DNA of 64,000 nucleotides from NCBI GenBank assembly GCA_021234155.1, contig JAJEKV010000027.1:14210993-14274992 (forward strand), in the 5' to 3' direction. The DNA comes from Isoetes taiwanensis. Lineage: Eukaryota; Streptophyta; Lycopodiopsida; Isoetales; Isoetaceae. Below the pieces are notes generated by a model, which saw only the letters and a program-made list of their open reading frames with translations, was not told the DNA's origin and did not search any database. The position numbers were made by a program, and so were the translations under genes. Below, piece after piece: positions 34,479 to 47,322 of the stretch. Numbering within the stretch: position 1 is the stretch's first letter; every line of letters starts with the position of its first letter.

Positions 34479-34614
34479 TTTTGTAAATAACAAATTTTGT
34501 GAATAAAAAGTTTTGTAGAGGTTTATAAGTGCATAAATGTTGTTAATTAGATTGAATTAGCAATAAATGGCTTTTGTATTAGTTAAATTGGACATCATAT
34601 GGCCAAAAGTGAGA

Positions 34615-34885
34615 AATGCTCACCAGATGTGTGCGTTAGCATCGACCTAAATTTAGGTCGGGCCCCAAGGTACCACCGTAGTATTTCACATCAAAAGTGG
34701 CCCTAAACATCTCCAAACCGCGCCAAGTAATGGGTCAATCTTGTATATCTCAGAAAGACGCCATGTTTTGACCCTTACTTCCCCTCGCTTAGATAAGTTT
34801 TGACCAAATAGGGCCATTTATCACTCCGCGGTATGCGCCAGACCTCGACCTAAATTTTAGATCAGCCTTCTAGCTTACAACCGTG
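34615..34885 (+). promoter_or_regulatory. Hairpins 3 and 4, copy B
   Basis: Counterparts of 6643-6710 and 6845-6912; GACCTAAATTTTAGATC is intact in the second, and the outer arms carry several indels. Confidence 0.5.
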
Positions 34886-35205
34886 AGTACCTTCAAGATT
34901 ATCTTTCATGCCACCTCTAATTGACCTCAAGTTGTTGCAATAGGTTCATTAGATAGTCTCATTCATGCTCGAGACCCTCAAATTAGCCTTCAAATCCTCA
35001 TTTTGACCTCAAAATATGTGAGATTTGCCCAACCCAAGAATTTTTCTAAGTTTTCCAAAAATTAGGGTTTTTTTCCTTTTTCCTATAAATAGGGCCCCAT
35101 ATCTCATTTAGCATCTTTACGTGTTTGCTCCCGGCTTTTAGCGATTTTCCAACTCCCTTTAGGGCTTCAAAGAGTCGTTTTGTTAGTCCAATTCACTCAA
35201 GATCA

Positions 35206-36651
35206 ATGGCAACTCGCAGATTTACAAAGATGGTACAACGCCAGTGCCCATGTAGTCGAGGCTGGGATGTCAATGCCATCTTCGAAGTTTTCCATAAGGG
35301 ATAGACATCCAAGCCACCTTGCAAGCAACCCCATCCTATATGGAAGTCATGACCGAAGTTCCAAGCTAGGGTAGGGCCTTCCTCACAGCTTCCCCACATG
35401 CAGGGATATTTTTGTTCTCAAAAGTATCCCTCAAGCGGCCTTGAGTGATGTCCCTAACATTGCCAAGAACACGAACAACAAGGTTGCTAGATTGCCGGAC
35501 CATGGTCATGACAGCAACCAAATGGTACTTCTCTATACCATTTGCCTTAGCCATCTTTTTCTCTCACCATGCCACCTGAACCCAATGGGAGAACCCCTCC
35601 ATCCGAGCCATGGATGTGGACCCCTAGCCTCTTCTTGAAGGTCGGGCCTCTCTTGCGGTATCAGCGAGCAAGAAGGAAGACCCGAGGCGAAGAGCTCGAC
35701 TCGCAACGACGGGACTTCACGTCGCTGAAGTTCGAGGCCCGGGACCCAGGCGGCGTAGCGGGAGATCCGGTCTTTTCGACCAGGACTCGCAGACCCCTCT
35801 CGGGCTAGGGTATCACAAGCCTAGCTCCACCATCATCAGCGGCCAAGTAGTACGCTCCGGTGACATCGAACCTCTCGAACGTAGAGCAGGGGATGACGCC
35901 GAGCAGTACCTTCAAGGCAACAATCCGCACCGATGACTTCATCGTCCGCGAGGCTTCCAGGCTTCCCAATCAATGTAAGAGAGAAGCCACACCTATACGT
36001 GGGAGTCGACCTTGCATATTCGCATACCGACAAAGATCCCAAGAAATGATGACGCCAAAGATCTCGCCGTCTGAAGAAGAATTCTACCATCCAAGAACGA
36101 TGAGGATCCGTGGCAAGACCACAAATATTTTAATGCAAAGTTCTTCGACACCCGCCCCACGAGATGTCCGTAAAGAGGCTAGACTCGACCGAGAATAATC
36201 CTCAACAACAGGCCACGAGACCGGACGGACGATTCAAGCCGATGAATATGCGGAAGACATAGCCCGGTGCCCCACGGCCGAAGAATCAACAAATGACGGG
36301 CAGGGACATGTCGCTAAGGTATTAGCTTCCTCTATCGTTGGGCTGGAATAGCGGCCATCATCGCAAATTCAGCCCAAAGGCTTAAGAAGGGATATTCATG
36401 CTCATCGCACTCTCGGAATTTGGTAGGCATGTCGGGTTGATTCCATCGGCTTGACCATGTCATCCTAGTCAAAGAATGGTGGCACCGGATATCTTCGGCA
36501 GCGGTACCCTACCGACCCGCGAGGAAGATTAGCAAAGGACCACCGACCTACACTTCCAACCATAAGGTACAAGACTTGCGGACAGTTTTGCGGGACACCG
36601 GGAATCGAACATCCTCGTAAAACTTGGGATGCTCCGGTAAGAACGGCCTAG
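35206..36651 (+). pseudogene. ORF2: accessory protein with H2B-H2A-like end, copy B
   Basis: Counterpart of 7228-10550 without the hAT insertion, so the H2B-like stretch is continuous: GACGGGCAGGGACATGTCGC at about 36296, then AAGGTATTAGCTTCCTCTA (K-V-L-A-S-S). The TATA box is at about 35083. Many small indels relative to copy A; no intact frame. Confidence 0.6.
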
Positions 36652-36889
36652 GTTAAGAAGTTCCTTGAGGATAACCCATCCTTTGGCCGATTCCAATTTC
36701 TTTTGATCCCTAAACATTGTAATGAAGCTACTATATATATAAATACATTTTGTTTTAGCATTCTAAATGTTTCGTTGATGTATTTTGTTTCCACAACTAT
36801 ATCACAAAACACATAAAAATGTAATAAAACAAACAAAACTAACCGTAAGGCTACGATCTACTTGGTATGCGCCTAGAGGTCCAGAACAG

Positions 36890-39800
36890 CCAGAACAAGA
36901 TGGGTGAGTCCATAGAGATGAAAGACCCCGGCCACAATAAGCACATACAGCAAGGAAATCAGACTAAGAATTCGGTCCCATGACTCCCGAAGAGGAGATG
37001 TCACGATGAGATCCGGTCTTCAAGAGATAAAGGCCTTATTAGAAAGACAAGCAAAGCTTTGGGCGGAACACAACGCCCGATTGCGCGAAGCACCCTCGAA
37101 AAGGCGGGAAAGGATAAGAAGAAGAGCAAGAGAAGGAGGTCCCCTAGCACTAATCCACAAAGCTCGATTCCGGTTCGGGATTCCGAGGAGGAAGAGGTGG
37201 AACAGATGAGGACCGTAGAGATGGCGCATCGTGGACACAAAAGACCCCGCACTACCGAAGAAAGTAGATTCGGTGTCGAGTAATGGAAGGCAAAAAGCTT
37301 GAACAATTCTCGTGTGACAGTCCATTGGTACGTGCATGGAGGCAGGGCCCGGCTGGATGAGATGGGGAATATGGGGAATGCATACCGAATGAATGAAGGA
37401 CAAAAGACAAAGCGTGGTGGCTTCTGACTAACCTTAAAAGGAGCACCCAGGATATGGTGGAAGGCCTATGCCAAGGCCCATGGGTTGAGCAGGATAAGCC
37501 GCAGATTCAAAAATTTTCAAAGGCATTCAAAAGCGCCACTATGTGCCAAAAGGGAGCACAAATGCCACATGATGCAAAGAATTTATCGGCCATTCTGTGA
37601 GGGCAACAAGTCCATGCGTAAAATACACCGGGAAGAATTCATGAAACCGAGGTTTTATGTGCGGTGAGTGAACGCCATGCGCTGGAAGGGTACATCAAGG
37701 ATTAAACGATGAAGCCGGTAAGAGCAATCAACCGAATAAGATCGGGGTTTAATCAAAAGCGCCACTGCAAGGATGGGCCCTTTAGAACAAGGCGTAAAAC
37801 GGAAGTACTACGGGGATAAGGGCAAAGCAACAGGAAGTTATAGCCCTAGAGCAGCCTAATCCAGACCTCAAAGAAAGGCATACAAAGGGCAATTATGGGA
37901 GGCGGCCAGAAAAGAAAAAGCGGTATCCTTCAAGGATAAGCCGAACGTGAAGGGTCAAACTAATGGAAAGCGCGGGCGATCCTTTTATAAGCAATGCCTA
38001 AGGAGAAGAGGCAGAGGCATTGAGAAACGGCGCTTTAGGTGCTTCCAACCCCACGTAACGCCGAACCCCTTTTGTCATGAATGCGGCATTAGTAGAGTTG
38101 GGTGGATGGGAGACTCCCTCGGCGACGACGTGAGGGAAGCACGCTGACTTCATTCGGGGTGAGTGTCATATCTTTGCAGCCATAGTCGACTGCGGACAAA
38201 AATCAAGATCAGTGTAATCTCCACATGGAGGGGAAGGCCAAGGCCAAGTCTTTCATAGTCCCCGATAGATACGAGGGGAGCACCACAACTTTGCGTCTCC
38301 AAGAATAGTTGAGATGTTGAATCTCGCCGTTGAAGTCAAAGCCGGACCCGTGGTGTTAGCAAGCCGGGCAATGAGACACACGGCAAGCAAGAGGATAAAT
38401 TCTCGATATCGATTTGCCGGGGATCAACATCCAAATGGGAGCGAAGTGATGAACATCGGGAAGTATGATTTGATCATGGCGTGGGGTACCTCGCCCAAAT
38501 GGGCCATCATCGACGGTGGGGAACCGTAAAAAGTGACCTTGATGGCTCCAATGGCAAAATCATAGAAATTGCGTGTAAAGAAGTTGTTCCTATCATACGA
38601 TTGTATGTCTAGTTAGCGCTGCTCAAGTGCATAAAGAGCGGTGCTGGGTAGCCTATGTCTTCAAGCTTCGTGATCAAGAGCCGAGTCGAAGAAAGCAAGG
38701 AAGATAAGGTGCTCAAAGAAATTACCAAAAGCGTAGCTAAGTTGGTAAAGGAGCTCTTCCCGCAGGGCGAGATCAAGCTGCATCCCTCCTTGTGGGAGTC
38801 GACCGCGGAGATAGCACTGAACCAGTGCACGGGGCCGACGAGCAAAGCCGACAGGATGATGGCGCTCAAGAGCTAGCCGAAGTTGAAGAAGCAATTGCGG
38901 AGTTGCTTGACCTAGGGTTCATTAGACCTAGCGCCTCACCATTTGGGGCACCCATCCTTTTTGTGAAGAAGAAGGATGGTAGCTTGAGGATGCATAGAGA
39001 CATGGCGACTAAACAAGCACACCATCAAGAATAAGTATGCACTTCCCGTGGGATCGGATGATCTGATAGATCAACTCCAAGGCGAAGGTTTTCTCCAAGA
39101 TAGACCGAGGTCGAGGTACCATCGATCAGGGATTAAGGAAGAAGACATCCACAAAACAAACATTCGTGAGACCGGTATGGGCATTACAATTCACCGTAAT
39201 GCCGTTTGGCTTGTCAAATGCCCAAAGAACGCTCATGAGGCTTATGAATGACATCTTCGGGGAAGTTTTTCGATATTTTTGTCATAGTATTCTTTGATGA
39301 TATTCTGGTGTATAGCAAATCCCTGGGAAGAACACGTACAACACCTAAGGAAAGTGCTCGAGAAGCTAAGAAGGCACTAGTTGTACGCTAAGTTGTCGAA
39401 GTGCCACTTTGCAACCGGGTAAAGGGTAGAGTATCCGGGCACGCGGATCTCGCCAGGAGGGGATTTCAACGATCCCGCCAAGATTGAAGGGGCCATACAT
39501 TGGCCAACAATCGAAAAAACATCCATGAGGTCGGAAGCTTTCTTGGCCTAAAAGTGGTATTATAGGAAGTTCGTGGAAGAACTTTGCAAAATAGCGGCCC
39601 CGCTTAACTGGATTTGAAGAGGGCGAAAAAAAAGTAAAGGATTGGGCATCATCGGGCGTAAGAAAGCCCAAGCGTGATTCGAGATGTTGAAGGAAGCTTT
39701 TTGACAACCGCCTGGCCCTAACCCCCGTCGCCGATCCTCGAGAAGGACAAACTTGTATTACAGATGCAAAAATTGCCACAGGTGCGTGATTGATGTGAAG

Positions 39801-40540
39801 AGCGCAGTAGTGACTTCTTGACACTTCGGGGAAGATGAACGACACCAAAACGCGCAACCCGGTTGTTTTTCAGAAGTTGTCGAGCACTAAGAATTTGGAG
39901 GCACCACCGTTGGGAAGGAAGTTCCAGCTGGATGCGGATCATCGAGCCTCAATACGTGTCACGAAACCACATCTCAACCCGGCGGCGAAGGTGGATGGAG
40001 TTCCTCGAAGAATACGATTTTGATATAGTTTATAAGTCGAAGCTCATGTGGTAGCGATCGCTTTTCAAGGCATCCTCCGACAATAAGAGTGCAATCGCAG
40101 CGCAATTCGACGCTCAAATGACCGAAAGAAGATCAAGAAACGTCGCTCAAGATCAAAGTGAAGCGGGCAAAAGCTCATGATCGAGAAATTGTAAGCTTGT
40201 TCCAAGGTGGGCTGGCCCCTTCCGAATAGGCAAGAGAGTAGGTAACCAATCCTACAAGTTAGAGCTACAACAAGACCTCGAAATTTAAGTAAAGTCTTTC
40301 ACGGAGTTTGCTAAAGAAGCATACCCAAATCCGAAGAAGTCTTGGACACGCCAGCGTTGTTGGAAATGATAGAAGAGCAGCTAGAGATAGTCCCGGACTT
40401 GATCCTTGATAAGGCGATCAAGAAGACAAGGAGATCGAGTTCCTCCAATATTTGGTCATGGAAACACTGCCGGTGGAAGACGCGACATGGGTACTTAAGA
40501 AGGACATGATAAGGCATTACCCCAGTTCATGGAGCAATGG
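36890..40540 (+). pseudogene. gag-pol, copy B, integrase deleted
   Basis: Gag, knuckle region, protease, RT (TTCTTTGATGATATTCTGGT at about 39290) and RNase H can be followed against copy A. At about 40140 the sequence jumps from the region equivalent to about 14040 to that of about 15050, so roughly 1 kb with the integrase zinc finger and catalytic core is gone. The chromodomain end (GGAAGACGCGACATGGGTAC, about 40475) remains. The remaining frame is scrambled by small indels. Confidence 0.8.
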
Positions 40541-41047
40541 GCCCTGCAAGGTCATTCCCGTGTCGGCTCAGGCATGTCGATTTATGTCTAGATTGATTTA
40601 TATGTAGTTAAGATTAATCTACGCATGTAGCCTATGCTAGGTATGGGTTGCATGCGTAATTACCGATGATGGGACCACTACGGTGATCTCTAGGACGTGG
40701 TGTAATATCATTGTAGGATTGACCGCAGTTTTGCTTGGAATAGTTAGGTGTTGCACCGTAATGTAAGCATGTTCATAGGGGAAGGACATGCGATTAAAGG
40801 TAGAAGTGAACATTGGCGAGGATGAGATCATCAGGGATGTTCTCTAGCTTAAACCCTTTGGGGCCATGCTGCACTGGGGTATGCATGATCAGGGAGGTCA
40901 TGCATAAGGTAGCACCCAATCATGGGCTATGATAGGATCGTCTTAAACGACCCTTACGCTTAAACACTTACGGGCCACGATCGAGTGCGTGGTATAGGCA
41001 TTATAGGGCGTTGTCTCCACGGCCACGATGGAAGAAGCATCCTCTTC
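40541..41047. other. No gene seen
   Basis: Unique-looking sequence after the B breakpoint. No LTR and no reading frame of note. Confidence 0.5.
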
Positions 41048-44000
41048 CTATTTGCCCTGCTGGAAATGGATCTTCAAGTCAGCACAAGGGTCTGCTGCTG
41101 CATAGACTGCCATATCAATGAGCGTGCCCCTAATTTCCAGATATGATATATATGCAATAATACTTGATTTCAGCACGGTTTTTAAACATTTCTTCATCAA
41201 GAACATTTGTCCTGCTACAGAAACTTCAGGGTAAATTTTGTCCAGATTGTTGAACATATACCAAACTCCCTGGTCCAGCCAGGTCATGTTCTCCTTGCAT
41301 GCGTTTCCCCTAGCCATTGGATCACACACACATTTAAAGTACGGGCACATTGTTCTCCATATCTTTTTAGGTAAAAGTCACCATGATCCATGGAAGGATA
41401 GGCCATATGCCCTTTCTGCCTAATGTAAATACAGTCATCCTTGTTGCATTTCTTGTCAAAAAATCTGTGGTCAAACCTTAACTTAATTTTCTCCTTCTTG
41501 ATAACCTTTTCCATATTGATTGCTGCAGCCTTAGCATACTTAACCTGCTCATCAGTTATTTCTCCTAAGCTTAGCCATGCTTTTCTGCTTATTGGAGCTA
41601 GCGCGCCAAAATTCTTTGCTCTCCATATTCCATGATTACAAAAGGCAGCATGCCCTTCCACCAACCTCTCAGGTATAACCGGGAATCTCATACAATTATA
41701 TAATGTGAAATCAAAGTCATTATCATCCATACTGTTGGCCTTAGTCTTTGGATGCTGCAGTGTGGCTCTATCTTGCTCAGATAGAAGGCTTTCGCCAAAG
41801 GGGTCATCATCATTCTCATCCGTTATTTCGAGCCCAGTCATTTCCGTATTTGCAGGGTCATTGTCTTTACCCGAGTTTGATTTAGTAATCTGGTTGGCTT
41901 TTTCCAAAGCTACTATGCCTGTCAGAAAACATTTTTTAGCCTGATCCTCTTCCACTGTGTGATTGTAGATTCTCCCGGGGATTCCTTCATATATGGCTTC
42001 AACCACTTTGACAGCATCATCCAATGTGTCACTGCACTTATTGATCTCAGGGATTAGTTCCAGCCAATCACTGAAACCTAGGTGTGCTATAGCCGAATAC
42101 TGCTCAGGTGTTCTTGTATATTCCTTCTCCAGAATCAGCTGATGTACACTTCCAATTCGAATGCAGCATAGCAGAGTCTGTACTGCATAATTAGGACAGT
42201 CAATCTTGATTCTGCCATATCCTATGCTTAGTAGCTCCTTATTCCATTCAGCTGGAATGTAATCAGTTTGAGTTTCAGCATTGTCCTGTATGCATAATTT
42301 TCAGTCAGTACATTAGTACTTACACAAAATGTTTAATGCCTTATACATTATGGCTAATAGTTGGCTCTCCAATATAATCAAGGTGTGGTGTTTCACTGGT
42401 AAGACCAATGAGAAGAAATGTCTAAAAAAAAATCCAGTCAGAACTAGCTATGACAACAGCCCAACTAGCGCTACTACATACCTTGGTCAATCCCTTGGTA
42501 ATGTTAACTTCCCATATACAAACTGAGTTCATTTGTAATGGCACACCTCCACCCAGAAATGCAACTCTAACTCAAGTTTTAATTTTTAATTATACCTTGT
42601 TATATGTACATACCATCTGCCTTTACATTGATCAATCATGGTTGCCATATATTAGGCATGAAGCCAAAAAGCTCCTTTCAGGCACAACTTATCCATTTAT
42701 TGGTATGTCTACCAAAACTGTATTTTTAACCATTCAGGTTACATTTCACCAATTATTTAAATACATTCTTTAGACTGTACTGTATTTGTTTCATAACATT
42801 AGAATTATTGTAACTGCTAATATTTCAGCCCATGCTTTCATATTAATGTATCATTATCCTAAGCCCAAGCTCAATACATAATTTAAGATGGGGACCCATT
42901 TTATACTCATCAACAGCTTTAGTTTTGCAACTTTTCTGTAAAGGAAACCCTTTCTTTTCTTTAAATAACATCAACCTGCCTTAAAACATGTCTAGTAATG
43001 AGTCATATACCATGTTTACAGTCTGCATTACTATTTATCCAAAATAGAAAAATCACAGATATGTTTTTCTGATCATTTGTTCAACACATACATTATGATA
43101 GCATAAAGCATAAAGTTTCTAATATTGGCATATGCCATTCTGCCTATTACTGTTTTCTGAAAAAGAGGCAGAAAGGTGTGTATGCACTTAAGGTAAGATA
43201 CAAAAAAAGAAACCTTCCCTGTTTAGCTCCATTTTCGAATACTAAGATTCATACTTCAATCTCTCTTTTCAGCATATCATCACTTTCTTTTACACAGGTT
43301 TCAACTCAGATCATATACTTGGTCACGAACAAACCATATTCTTCAAGATATCCACCTCCATAGCAACTATAGTTGAGCAGAAAGACAAAAACTGATACAA
43401 AAGGAGGAGAATCACACGTACCTGCAGCCAATCAAGCCAATGTTAGCAATAATCTTGGTAACAAGGCAAGGGCCAAAAGGTACATAAGGTGATTATCGCC
43501 TTCACCTTTTTGTACTTTTTGCCCTCAACTCAACTTCGTTTTATGTACAATGGATATAAAATGCATTTTAAGAACACTTGACAGATCAAAATAAGATAGA
43601 ATCCTTATTTAATGTCATGTTATCAAGCTATACTTCGGTATCCTACCATAGCTCCTGTTTTCCAAGAAAGATAAATATCATAAACCATTAACACAGTTTC
43701 CTGCTACCCCTTTGTTACAGCCTAGATTATCCTAATACTGCGCGTTAGCTAGCTAGAAGCCATCAAAGTAAACAGCACATCATCTCCAAATGGATTGTTA
43801 CATCATGTACTCTAAGCTTTGATATTAACTAATCCTTTATGCTTTCATATGTTACTCAGCTTTATCTGTTTATGGCCGCTGCCAGCAAAGACTCCTTTTT
43901 AAGGTGTTGAATCCCTAATACGATTTTTTAATTTATTCCTCATACCTGGAATTCGTCATTGTCATATTCAAATAATTCGTCAACTTGCGTCTCCGGGACA

Positions 44001-44263
44001 AAGTCATTAGAAGAGCTACCGCCCTTGTAGTACTGCTGCTTATTCCTGTTAAAGGAAGATGTTTTCTTGCTATACTGCCCACTATTGTTATCATGGAAAG
44101 CCCTTTTGGCATCAAAGCCCCTACCGCGGCTCATCTTATTAGAACTATTTCTCCACTGATCGGAATTCAGAGAACACCACTCTAACTCTTGGTTTAGTAT
44201 CTGCTCATTCAGCGCCTCACAAGCACTAAGACCGTCTGAATCCGAATCAGAATCATGCCCCAT
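41048..44263 (-). CDS. Uncharacterised spliced gene
   Basis: Not recognised. Exon 1 (43946-44263) starts MGHDSDSDSDGLSACEALNE, is rich in S, G, N, R and Q, and ends in frame at CCAG|GTATGAG. Exon 2 starts at 42285 after a GCATACAG acceptor, with matching phase, and runs through WNKELLSIGYGRIKIDCPNY, an acidic linker, LYNCMRFPVIPERL and CNKDDCIYIRQKGH. A frame change near 41345 leads to CPYFKCVCDPMARGNAC and on to the stop at 41048. The C/H spacing suggests a zinc-binding region. The frame change may be an error, a small unseen intron or real damage. An extra small exon near 43425-43445 is possible. Predicted product is about 520 residues, probably nuclear or RNA-binding by composition, but that is a guess. 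Confidence 0.5.
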
Positions 44264-45590
44264 AATTTTGCTAAGGTATTTACCTTAACCAGTTTCCTAG
44301 ACTACCATAAATGCCGTCTGCACATAGTTGAATCTAGGTTACGGCGCCACATCAAGGCCCGCCTCAAATGTTGGTGAGCAGCTTTAACTTTAAGCCTGCC
44401 ATTTTACCTTTACCTTTTCTTTAATGCAGAGCTTATCCTATAATAAGTCTCAAATTAAACCTAATATTAGTATCATAGGACCATTGGTTTTACCTCTCGA
44501 ATCTACCACATATAATGGTTAGAAGATGGCTTAGCATAATACTATCAGTTGTTAGATGACATACTTCATAAAACACCTATTATGAGGCCAATACTTATAA
44601 ATATTCAAAAAAAAAAATCCAGTCCACACTAGCCTTAGCAAAAGCCCACTAGCCATGACATCTACTATGATCAATCCCATAAGTAGTATTATCAGCCCAT
44701 ACCCGGATCTAAATCCATGATGGCACTTACTTTCACAGGACTCTAAACATTAAATCAATAACATTAGACGAAGCCAATGCAAATCAAGAACCATAGTAGG
44801 ACAATTGAACCCTTGACTGGTCCATTGATCTAGTATATAGTTTAGACATAGATTGAAATCTATAATTATATATCAATCCCCAAGGGGGCAGGTTAAGGTT
44901 ATGCTACATTCATCATTCTTATAGGTCTGCATTTATGGAGACAACTGTCAATAATAACAAATAACGTCATATGAAGCTCAATATATGGAATTATTATATA
45001 TAGGGATATTAATCATAATTACCACGCAGCCCAGCGCATTTATGACGCTCATACAAGGACTTGGAATTTAGGTTAGTTACCATTGATCAATTAAGTGGTG
45101 TACAACGCAGCCGATAAGCCCATGCCTAAAGAACTATACTGTAACTGAATTATCAGCAACTACCACAAGACTATGTCAAAGTAAATGGCCTAGATCATAT
45201 TATCATCAACACACCATGAGTGCAATATCTCCAGCCATTATATTTAAGACTTTGTAATGTAGGTACAGGCCCAATAGTTTGCATAAACTCGGTCCTAAAA
45301 TAGAAGAGACATGCCACATAAACCTTATAGTTCAAGGTGAAAACAGCAGCAGTACCTTGTAGATATAACATCAAGAACAAGTATACTAAATACGTTCATC
45401 ATAAGATTATAGTAGCAGTTTTAAACAGCAGTAGTAAAACATGGAAATCAGCAAGTCTTAGAAGATGTAATCTGCCAGGAGAGTCATGAGCATAATAAGA
45501 TGGCTTAGCATAATACTATCAGTTGTTAGATGACATACTTCATAAAACACCTATTATGAGGCCAATACTTATAAATATTCAGAAAAAAAA
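44264..45590. repeat. Non-coding region with a dispersed 85-bp direct repeat
   Basis: AAGATGGCTTAGCATAATAC through CTTATAAATATTC plus an A-run occurs at about 44525-44620 and again at about 45501-45600, around 977 bp apart and nearly identical. The rest is AT-rich. The repeat could be the ends of a small retroelement or a local duplication. Confidence 0.5.
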
Positions 45591-45599
45591 AAAAAAAAA

Positions 45600-46098
45600 A
45601 AAAAAAAACCCTCTAGAGTCGCCATGTTGTTGGCATGCAAGTTCTCTTCTTGAGCATCAGTTCTGCTCATTGGATTGTTGTATGCAAGAAAGTTTTCGTG
45701 GCCACTTGCATCTGCTGCTTTAACAATAGTGGCCCAAGCCATACGTCTTCTGATCGCTTCAACAGTATTGGTGTTCTCCCTCTTGCAGCACTTTTTCTTG
45801 AAGTACTCAAATCCTTCCTAGGCATCTCATTCTTTGCCTCAGGTGGCCTGTCTGCTTTGAACTTCATAGCAACATCATGGAGAAGCCGGAATAGAGTGGC
45901 TAGAATAGAGTAACAGGGCAAAAAAAATTAGGGCTTCGGATGCATCGCCTCAAATTGTGCCGGCACGCGAGTCAAGTAAATAGGCGAGGCTTTGCCATTG
46001 CAGCAAATAAAATCAAACAACAAATTTCCAGATCCGACCACGTTCGTCGCTCCACCATTTGGGGCTTGAACCCTGTTTGTCGATGGCTATGGCGGTGG

Positions 46099-46137
<39 letters not shown>

Positions 46138-46319
46138 ATGCCGACGGTCAAAAATTGTTTATAATCGATAGACAACTGAGATGAGTGCCTCAATGACGAA
46201 AAATATGCTAGAGAGTCGTCCCAATAATAATTACATATGTTCAGATGATGCTATGCTAGAACTTAAAACTGAGCTATGGCTCGATTGTCCACGTGTATGT
46301 GGATAATTCTCATGGAAGT
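45600..46319. other. Unassigned, with (ATCT)n tract
   Basis: A minus-strand frame at 45667-45921 has exon-like composition but no recognised domain and no clear splice partners. An ATCT microsatellite lies at 46098-46137. Confidence 0.3.
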
Positions 46320-47290
46320 AAGCAACTCCCTCCCGCCTATGATGTAATGGACAAGTAAAAGTTACGGCACTTAAAGCTATTCAAGTCTTCGTAGATCACG
46401 TGCCATGTTAGCGTTATCAACATTATTTGTAGGGACTACATACAAACATGATTGGTTTCAAGCATAAGGTAAGGTCCTCAAATACCATATTGGATTAGCT
46501 TCCCATTTGTTCAAAATCCATAAAAGTCCAAAAAATGTGGGACAAATTCTAAATACCATATTTGATTAGCTTCCATTTGTTCAAAATCCATAAAAGTCCA
46601 AAAAATGTGGGACAAATTCTGATAAACTCTAGCATCCCTGACCCTACGCGTTAAAACTAAAATTAAAATTTTCTGGCATGGAATGTTTTTTTCCTCAGAA
46701 ATTTGCCGACCAAAAACTTTGAATTCTTTATATTTTCCAGCTAAAACCTAAGATACAGCTAGTTAAATTATACAAGAAATATACTTGTTAGGTATTTAGA
46801 GTTTGTCCTAAAAATGTGATATCAGACTAGGCTAAAATGATATCCCAAAAATCTTGGCTGCCTACTATTAAAGAACTGCCGTGCCAAATTGGTTTGGTTA
46901 TTCACCCACAAATGACACGAAGTTAAAACAATGCCCAACCATGTTGACATTGACAATGAAAGAATGGTCTTATAATAAATGATGTCAATTATCAAGATAT
47001 CACCTTCCTCAATAACTTTGTTCATTATAGCTCGTCAACTTTGTACTTCCCTTATAAGTCGTTCCTTTATAACTTTTCATCCTTTTATCACAGAAAAGTA
47101 CCAGGTTTCCAAGAGAGAGATTTGGTAAAATATCCACATATTCAATGATACATAATACTTCAACTGAGCTTCAATGGGCATTTTTTATAAGATTAAAGCA
47201 AAAGCACTCCATTCATCTTTTCTGGTTGGCAGGCAGCACTGGCTTTATTTATCAAAACCTATAGGTCACAAAGACCAAATAGCTCCAGAC
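46320..47290. repeat. Kinase-gene 3' flank, probable ancestral copy
   Basis: Paralogue of 985-2230 and 28975-30215, but without the SINE: it reads ATTGACAATGAAAGAATGGT where the others carry the insertion. It has a private 71-bp tandem duplication (46480-46550 and 46551-46620). It abuts the kinase stop codon, so it likely includes the kinase 3' UTR and downstream sequence. Confidence 0.7.
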
Positions 47291-47322
47291 AAAGCTGGCA
47301 TTTCAATTAAAAACTAAACCAA

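Larger units (their letters stand above)
31037..40540 (+). mobile_element. Ty3/gypsy chromovirus copy B with histone-like accessory genes
   Basis: Same order as copy A but without the hAT insertion and without the integrase core. It shares its upstream neighbours with A, so A and B arose by segment duplication rather than two insertions. Similarity ends just after the chromodomain at about 40533; no 3' LTR follows. Its many short frame breaks are doubtful as biology (see findings). Confidence 0.8.

Noticed and set aside
36890-40540. Treating copy B frameshifts as true pseudogene mutations
   Set aside because: They cluster at CHG/CG sites and match a base-calling artefact; only the integrase deletion is counted as real.
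28000-40540. RIP-like or deamination-driven mutation as the main cause of A/B differences
   Set aside because: Most changes are indels and mixed substitutions rather than C-to-T or G-to-A.
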